Shown here one piece after another: positions 57,117 to 64,000 of a stretch of 64,000 bases of DNA; positions within the stretch are counted from its first letter, which is position 1, and each line of letters starts with the position of its first letter. The translations under genes were made by a program, and so were the position numbers. The notes under the pieces were generated by a model that had not been told where the DNA came from, searched no databases, and was given only the letters and a program-made list of their open reading frames with translations. This DNA is from Kalaharituber pfeilii (taxonomy: Eukaryota > Ascomycota > Pezizomycetes > Pezizales > Pezizaceae), in assembly GCA_015179045.1 (NCBI GenBank), contig WHUZ01000001.1, forward strand, positions 806,001 to 870,000, given 5' to 3'.

Positions 57117-60100
57117 ATGGCCCCTTCGAAACTGAAATCAACTCGTCGGTCCCGCGCTCGAGCGAACCCGCATGGTCGGGCATTGAATGCGCTCACGGCT
57201 GCGGAACAGGACCTCTCGAGCGCCAATTTGAAGTCCAAGAAGTCTGCCGTGAATGGAAACAAGCGTGGGAGCGGTGGAAGGTCACCGAAATCCACCAGGA
57301 AGGATGCAAGAGATGACAGTGATGGCGATGACGATAACGAGGCCTTTGACGGCCGTAACGACATCACTGAGGGCAGCGACGAGGAAGGCAATAAGTGGAT
57401 GATTGGGAAGGTGAATCCGGAGGATGATAGTGAATTGGACAGTGATGAGGCGATGGGGGAGAGCGACGAGGAGAGGTTTGCAGAGTTTACATTCAGGGGC
57501 AGTAGTACGAGGAGGAAGGAAGGGGGGGATGAGGGGGGAGATGAGGAGGATGAGGAGGAGAGCGAGGAGGATGAGGAGGATGGAGAGGGAACGGATTTGT
57601 TGCGGATATTGGATCAGAGAATAAAGGAGGATGAGGAGGAGAGGAGTGGGAAAGGACAGAGGAAAGGGGGGAAGAAGGAGCAAGAAGAGGGGAAGAAGGG
57701 GAAGAAGAGGACCGCGCTGGTGGACAGCGAGGGTGAAGGCGAGATGGATAGATTGCAGGAAATGTTTGGCGATATGAATGATGAGGATGAGGATGAGGAA
57801 GATGAGGAGGAAGGTGATGACGAAGATATGATATCTGAGTCGGACTCTGACGCAGAAGCAGCCGACCCGGAGAAGCTTTCCACTCTCCGCAATCTCATAT
57901 CCACTCTTTCAAGCACCACTACCTCTTCCGTGCCCCAAACAAAGCGGCCCCGTCTCGAGGATTCGAATGAGCTCAAGGCGCCCTCAGAATACAATATCTC
58001 TCTCTCTGCTTCCTCCAAGAAACTCACGATCGATGACCTTCTCCCCACCATCAATGACCCTTTGCTCAAAAAGTCTCTCAAGCTCCTCGCGGGCGATAAG
58101 CCCACCAAATCGGGCGGTGTCCCCGGAAAGCTGTCGGCGCCTTTGCCGAGGCGGCAACAAGAAAAAATTGACCGTGCTTTAGCGTATGAGAAGGCGAAGG
58201 AGGAGCTGAATCGGTGGACGGACACTGTCAAGCACAATCGCGAGGCTGACCGTCTACACTTTCCACTTCCTGACCCAGAGGCTACGAGTGTTTTCGGCGG
58301 TGCGGATGCCCGACTTGTGTCAACTGCTGCGTCCGCCCCGCTAACGTCGCTGGAGGCAACCGTGTCAAATATCCTTAAACAGTCGCACTTGGAAAGCGAG
58401 AAGCAGATTGCGGAGTTTGAGGCGTTGAAGACGAACAAACTATCTGTCGAGGAAGTACAAAAGCGGACAGCGCAGTTACGAATGGCAAGAGAGCTGCTGT
58501 ATAGAGAGGAGATCAAGGCGAAGCGGATAAAAAAGATCAAAAGCAAGGCGTGGAGGAGGATTCATAAACGTGAACGTGAGAAGCAGCATAAAGCTGTGAA
58601 GGAAGCTATGTTGGCCGAGGGCGCCATTGAAGAGGACGAGGAAGATTATGAGAGGAGACGGGCAGAGGAAAGGATAAGTTTAAGACATAAGCAAAGTCGA
58701 TGGGCGAAGGGATTGCGAGAGAGTGGGCGCGCGATGTGGGATGAGGAAGCACGGGATGACGCGGTGGAGATGGTGCGGAGGGGGGAGGAGTTGCAGAGAA
58801 GGATTATGGGCAAGAGGGAAGGAAGTGATGAAGAGAGTGATGAGGAGGAGAGCGAAAGTGAAGTGGACCAGTTTGATGAGGTGAAGCAGCAGAAACTGCT
58901 GAAGGAGCTCGAGGAGGCAGAGAATTCGAGAATCGTGGACGACTCGACGTCGATGGGGAGGTTGATGCAGATGAAGTTCATGAAGAATGCCGAGATGACT
59001 AGGAGGAAGATGAATGAGGAAGCAATCAAGCAATTGAGAGAGGAATTGGAGTATGAGGAGAGGGGGTCGGGGGAGGAACAGGAAGAAGATGAAGAGGAGG
59101 AGGTGGTGTCGGGGAGGATGAGCTTTAAACCGGCGAAGAATGGGGACAGGAATGAGAAGGGGAAGGAAAGAAAGAGAAACGAAAGGGTCACTGAGGAGGG
59201 ATACCATGTTGGGTCTGATGTGGAAATGGACGAGAAGGGTGAGGAAAAGGATGACGAGGACATGGAAATCATCATCAATACTGGCGCTCGTCCACCACAG
59301 AATCAATTCTCAAGACCTTGGCAGAACTCTGTTGCGACTACCAATATCAAAACTTCCACCGCTACTAACAGCAAGAACTCCCGCCCCTTTTCCAAGCCCC
59401 GCTCCCCCACTCCAACCCCCGCGCAAACGGCACCAAACCCATGGCTCGCAGGCCCTTCAACTGAGGAATCACGTCTGCGGCCGTCAACATCCAACACCGT
59501 AAACGCGACGCACGCTACCAAGACGGCCAAGGCGAATGCGAAGTTGGCGAAAGAAAGGAGGGCAATGCTACAGAAGGAGCAGGACGAGAGGGATGGTGGG
59601 GGGGACGAGGATGTGATTGTGGATACGAGCGTGATATTGAAGCTTGGTGCTACACCTGCGCCTGCGCCTGCGCTGGCGCCAGCGGCGAAGGGTAAGAATG
59701 TGGTTAATGAGAAGAAAGTGGAGTCTAATGAGATTACATCATTAGAAAAATCTGGGCCTGCAAACCCAACTGCTCAGACAGGTGGAGAATCGGATGCAGA
59801 ATCAGACTCCGAAAATCCTGATGATGAGGCTGCCACTACACTCATACAGCCAAAGAACCCTATTGCATTTACACAACGAGACCTCGTCCGTCGGGCCTTT
59901 GCCGGAGACGACGTCGTCACGGAATTTGAGGCCGAGAAGGCCCGCGAGGCAGAAGAGGACGAAAGTAAGGAAGTTGATTTGACGCTTCCTGGATGGGTAG
60001 GAATTCCCCCCACCCTTTATCCGTACTTCTTTATAATTCCTAAGCTTTTCTAATTCGTCCTAAAGGGCTCCTGGTCCGGCCCCGGCATCTCAAAATCCCG

Positions 60101-60395
60101 CCGCAAGTCCGCTCCCCGCCGTACAAAGATTGTTCCCGGAGTCTCTGCGTCCGCCCGCCAGGACCGCAACCTACAAAAGGTGATCATCTCGGAAAAGCGG
60201 GTGAAGAAGAACGACAAATATCACGCCTCCACTTTACCCTTCCCATTCGAAACTAGAGAACAGTATGAGCGGTCATTAAGGGTACCACTGGGCAAGGAAT
60301 GGAAGACAAAGCGTGCATTCCAGGAGGGTACGACGCCGAGGGTACTGGTGAAGAGGGGAGTTGTAGTCGAAGCGATGAAGAGGCCGCTGAAGTAA
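57117..60395 (+). CDS. UTP14: U3 snoRNP component UTP14
   Basis: UTP14 is a small-subunit processome protein that activates the helicase Dhr1 for release of U3 snoRNA during 18S rRNA maturation. Two exons (57117-59996 and 60066-60395, 69-base intron) give 1069 residues. The N-terminal third is strongly acidic (long D/E runs). Conserved blocks are ALAYEKAKEELNRWTDTVKH, IKKIKSKAWRRIHKRER, ISLRHKQSRWAKGL and AFAGDDVVTEFEAEK, with LTLPGWGSWSGPG joined exactly across the splice. The C-terminus (PFPFETREQYERSLRVPLG, then RVLVKRG) is the family ending. The ATG at 57117 starts the basic MAPSKLKSTRRSRARANP segment. The reading direction is clear although the minus strand has long antisense frames caused by purine bias. 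Confidence 0.95.
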
Positions 60396-61596
60396 GAGCG
60401 GGGGAAGGGTATAGAGGCAGCGGAGGTATAGATATATGTGTATGTTGGGAGATTTGGTATGTAGTAGCGATACATTTTACTTGTCATCCGTTGGGTCCAT
60501 AATACTGCTTTCGTTTATATTGGGATGGGGGGTTAGCAGTCTCGAACCGGGGTTAGGCTCTTTCCATACTGGCTAAAATTTAGAAGTACTTGTACGATAG
60601 ATCTCCCCAATTGTTGCTCTTCATGCATTTTTTATGATACCCTCGCTGTAGAGTTCGAGTCCGAAAGAAGATTATCACGTGATATAGAACCTCTAACTTG
60701 TCTCCTAATTCACAGTGTGCTCAAGATCTGTCTGCAAATTGTTCAAACATTAAAATGTATATATATCTAACATACATGTATGTATTCTTACTCCTCCATT
60801 ATCCACTATATCTTCTCCTCCAGCTGCTTTTACGAGGTCACCGCAACCGTAGGGGGGTCGATGCGGTGGAGCGCATATGCAACTCATGCAATATGCGATA
60901 GCAATAGGCGTCGCAGTCCCGGCGAATATCGCTAGTCAAACGTCTTTTTGGCCTGGCGGACGGTAAATCCCTGCGTTTACCACCTCTGTTACACTGTTGT
61001 TTCAAATTTCTTGGTATCTTGTATGCTACTGAGTGAATAGGAGGTAAGTACAGTAGTGACAATAAGAGAAGTGATTGAAGAGTTGGCATGTTAAGAGATA
61101 AGCAGTTGTCTACTTTTAGATTTGTCTATAATCTACTAGTAGTGAAGTAGTTTATTTTGTTTTCTCAAATAATAGAAGTAATAACAGAAGACTAGAAAAG
61201 AAAAAATATAATTTAAAACTCTAGTTTAATTTTAAGTAAAAAGAAAAAAAAAGAAAAAATTTCACAAATAAATTATAAAAGAAACTAATTCTATTTATAA
61301 AATTTTATTTAATAAAATAATAAAATATATTAATGATTTAATTCTAAAAAAAAAAAAAAAATTTAAAAATTTTAGAAAATAAAATAAATAAAAATTATAT
61401 TATAATAAGTTTTTAAAATCTATCTAAATTTTACTAATATTTATTCTTTTATATTTATTTGTGATATATAAAATGTATACTCTTAAATTCCTTAATATTC
61501 TTTATATATAATATCTGTAGAAAATAAATTACAATCAGTTAATAAAACTAGAATATACTAGTTTCTTAACCAAATACTGTCTCAGAGCGTTATGTC
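60396..61596. other. Spacer: solo LTR and AT-rich tract
   Basis: After the UTP14 3' side comes a solo-LTR-like element (60828-60993). From about 61100 to 61570 the sequence is almost entirely A and T, with short homopolymers and no coding signal. This is the appearance of repeat-induced point mutation products. Confidence 0.6.
60828..60993. mobile_element. Second copy of the solo-LTR-like repeat
   Basis: Clearly homologous to 51665-51874: shared blocks include GCAACCGTAGG, ATATGCGATAGC, ATCGCTAGTCAA and CCTGGCGGACGGTAA in the same order, and both end CTGTTACA. This copy is shorter by about 40 bases in the middle. The flanks CTGCT and CTGTT hint at a decayed target duplication. Confidence 0.75.
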
Positions 61597-63210
61597 TCAC
61601 CACAAATATCCCTTGCATAAAGAAGCACCACAGTAGCACTCCCAACGCTGGGCATCAGCATCAGGCTCTCCTTTATCCCCACCCACGTATGAGAAGGTCA
61701 ACTCCTGGTAAGCTGGGATGTCCTTATGTGCAAACATAGCTAGATCATATAGCCTGTCGTCGGCTCGCTCTCTCGTCACTGCATATATTAACAAGTTCGG
61801 ATCACAGGAGTGGTTGATGAATCGAGTTACGCCTCCAAAGTCCTTTCCATCAATTACATATATGTCTTTTGGATCCACTGTTTCGACGGCGGACTCCCTG
61901 TATTCGGACCAGGGATCGTTCTCATCTTCCTCAGTTTTCCTCACTTTGGAGAACTTGTCAAGGTCGAATAAATATGACAACCCAGAAGCAGAGTACACAA
62001 GTGCCCTTTTCTCCGCTTCCTCGGTGGTGATCAGCTCTCCTGGGTAGGTATCTATGAAGGTGCCCTTAGGTATTCGCTGAGGGCATCGTAATCCTTTCGT
62101 GTGAATGTTAGCCTAGTAGGCCTCCTTGGAAAAGAAAATACGTACCCCATCCTTTGTTCTCAGTCTTGAATATCTCCAGGGGTATCTTGCGGCCTCGCTG
62201 CACAACACGGTTCGAACAATCAACATCACAGCTACACCGGTCGTTACACTCATGTATCGCGATGTCGTTGTCAGATAAAATTAGTCGCCCATTCTTATCA
62301 TAATACAGTTTCCCGTGATAGCCGCCTTCCTGTACGCAACTACAGTTTTTCGTACATTTTCCTCCCTCGCACGAGCATCCTGCCCAAAAATCGCTATTCT
62401 CTTTGACGAAGTCTATCACTCCGTCACCCATCTTATACCGCAGTACAAACTCGAAGCTTATCGGCGGACATGGGTCATGGTCGTGGTCGTTGAACAGGGT
62501 GATTGGCGGACCGGGTATCTTGCTTAGCTTCTCAAGGAAGATCTTTCGGTCCTGGTGAACCGGTTTGCTGAGTAACACATTGGATGCCAGCACCTCTCGG
62601 TGTCTGATATATGCAGGAGTGCCTGGTATAGGAATCTTATTCCCTGGATGCAATTTCTACCCAAATTTAGCTTCACGCTCTTGAAATTGGGCGTGCTGGA
62701 AGACAACCATACCCTCTGGCTCTTTGTCGGTCTTGTTGGAAATTCCGAGCTGGAGCTCCCCGGAGATGCGTCATCAATATCCATAGCATCTGTTTTCCGC
62801 TTGTTGTTTGAACTATAGGCTTTATGATCACCACGACTGGGCCCTGTTAGCCAGGACTTAGCCATTTGAATCTAGGGTACCAACAGAGGAAATCTGACTC
62901 TCCATGCAGCAAGCATCTCGCTGCAGCCAGCCAAGTTGCCCTCAGGCTCCCAAGTGTCATGTTCTTTTCCCCAGCCTTTCCATCTGACCTTGTATAAGCT
63001 GAAGGAAGTCTGGATAGGAGATTAGCATAGTGTGTCAGAAGGTCAGAAAAAGATCACTTACACCCTTGACAGCTTTCTCTGCCAGTATACGCTCAACCTA
63101 CAGGCATTATATCAATATATAGGGGCCGAGACAACAAGGTTGATCTTCCATTAAAGTGGTGGCTTTACTTCAAACTCATTCTCTTGTGTGAGATCAATAG
63201 TTTCTGCCAT
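61597..63210 (-). CDS. KMT1: Histone H3 lysine-9 methyltransferase with chromodomain (Clr4/KMT1 type)
   Basis: This enzyme methylates H3K9, the mark that founds heterochromatin and, in Neurospora (DIM-5), directs DNA methylation of mutated repeats. Six exons fit: 63210-63169, 63097-63062, 63009-62885, 62836-62713, 62656-62146 and 62093-61597, totalling 444 residues. The N-terminal chromodomain spans three exons (FEVERILAEKAVKG, YKVRWKGWGKEHDTWEPEGN). A linker with KRKTDAMDIDD follows. The cysteine-rich pre-SET has CSCEGGKCTKNCSC and CNDRCSCDVDCSNRVVQRG. The SET domain has RFINHSCDPN at ~370 and ELTFSY; the post-SET is CYCGASLCKGYLW at the C-terminus. Intron 3 (48 bases, CTAAC branch site) removes an apparent in-frame stop. 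All catalytic motifs are intact. The gene lies between two AT-rich islands. Confidence 0.9.
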
Positions 63211-64000
63211 ATCTTGCACGTGGATATGAGACAACCGCTGTAAGTAATTTGGAGCACGAGCGACAACAATTCCGGGCTATAGAAAAGCTGGTTCTCCATT
63301 ATCAGCTATAGTTTGTAGTGAAGAAATAGTGAAGTAAATAGTCTGAAAATAATTAGAGAATGATAGAGGCAAAACAAGCCTTTCTCACGTCTTTAACTTA
63401 GAAAAAAGTAGTTACTAAAGAAAAGAAGCTTCTTACATTATATCAAAAGCTAAAAATATAGTTTTAGAAAGAGAAGATTTAGTTATTGAGAAAGAAATAT
63501 TGAAAAGGATACTGAAAACTAATTTAAGCAATATATAGTATTTTAAAAAGGGGTAAATTAGTAAAAAAAAAAAAGCTGACTAAGTATTTATATAATCTTA
63601 TATTGCTGACTAATTATTAGTTTTTAAACTTATAATTATATATAATTTTTTTTAATAATTTTTAATAATTTTTAAATATATATATATATTATATTAAATA
63701 ATAAAAAAATTATAAATTATAAATTATTTTATATTTAATTATATTATATAATTTTAATAGTAATACTATAATTAATAGTTTTATTCTTTTCTTATAAATA
63801 ACTATATTAGTTATAAAATTTATTACTAGTAGTATTTTAGTTTATTAGTTATTTTTCTATACTTAGCAAGCTAGATCTAGCACGGACCGTGAATTTAAAA
63901 TTATAGGTAACTCTAGCTATAGTAAAAAGTAGTATTATAATAATATTAAAGAACTTTTTAGAACTAATTAACTTAGCTACAGATGAAGTCTACTTACTAT
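63211..64000. other. AT-rich, RIP-like tract
   Basis: Beyond the short KMT1 promoter region (to about 63300) the sequence becomes extremely AT-rich, with TA, AAT and TTTAA patterns. There are no usable open frames to the right edge of the window. Confidence 0.65.

Noticed and set aside
58646..59306. Two >200-codon minus-strand frames
   Set aside because: Antisense shadows of UTP14 created by its purine-rich (E/K/R) codons; the products are serine or leucine runs.
62657..62712. Apparent frameshift in the KMT1 linker
   Set aside because: A 56-base intron (GTATGG donor, CTAAA branch, GGGTAG acceptor) joins the frames exactly, so no mutation is needed.
1..64000. CRISPR arrays, operons or Shine-Dalgarno sites
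   Set aside because: The window is fungal nuclear DNA; the tandem repeats lack regular spacers.

Overview
This window is nuclear DNA of a filamentous ascomycete (Pezizomycotina). The genes carry many short introns (about 48-95 bases, mostly GT..AG). Their products are fungal housekeeping proteins, together with a HeLo/NB-ARC/TPR immune-type receptor, a GPI-type phospholipase B and a chromodomain H3K9 methyltransferase. Gene-rich DNA alternates with transposon-rich and AT-rich stretches. I did not assign a species or class.

Layout. 1-6.7 kb: the 3' part of an unrecognised gene, a coiled-coil single-pass membrane protein, CGR1 (ribosome biogenesis) and, divergent from it, the mitochondrial ornithine carrier. 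6.7-9.3 kb: no gene, three small tandem-repeat blocks. 9.3-12.9 kb: the HeLo/NB-ARC/TPR receptor. 13.9-20.4 kb: a secreted DUF3455 protein and a SulP sulfate permease. 20.4-23.2 kb: a spacer with a 142-bp MITE. 23.2-27.0 kb: arginine-specific carbamoyl-phosphate synthase large chain. 28.5-34.6 kb: two spliceosome genes, PRP10/SF3B1 and SYF2. 35.2-39.6 kb: YAF9 (chromatin), COQ11-like (coenzyme Q) and COX10 (heme A). 41.5-43.6 kb: phospholipase B. 44-54 kb: a transposon island holding an 801-bp MITE, an apparently complete 2.2-kb pogo-like element with an intact two-exon transposase, and a decayed copia element with two smaller insertions nested in it. 54.7-56.2 kb: a dienelactone-hydrolase-family gene in ten exons, one only 8 bases long. 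57.1-60.4 kb: UTP14. 61.6-63.2 kb: an intact six-exon KMT1/Clr4-like histone methyltransferase between two very AT-rich, RIP-like tracts.

How the genes relate. ORT1 and CPA2 both serve mitochondrial arginine metabolism. CGR1 and UTP14 serve ribosome assembly, PRP10 and SYF2 the spliceosome, and COQ11 and COX10 (adjacent, divergent) the respiratory chain. The H3K9 methyltransferase belongs to the machinery that silences the kind of repeats surrounding it. Three conserved genes (sulfate permease, PRP10, COX10) have reading-frame breaks at short homopolymers; I read these as probable consensus errors rather than pseudogenes. Exon coordinates were worked out by eye from splice motifs and phase, and in each multi-exon model called intact the exons sum to a multiple of three.
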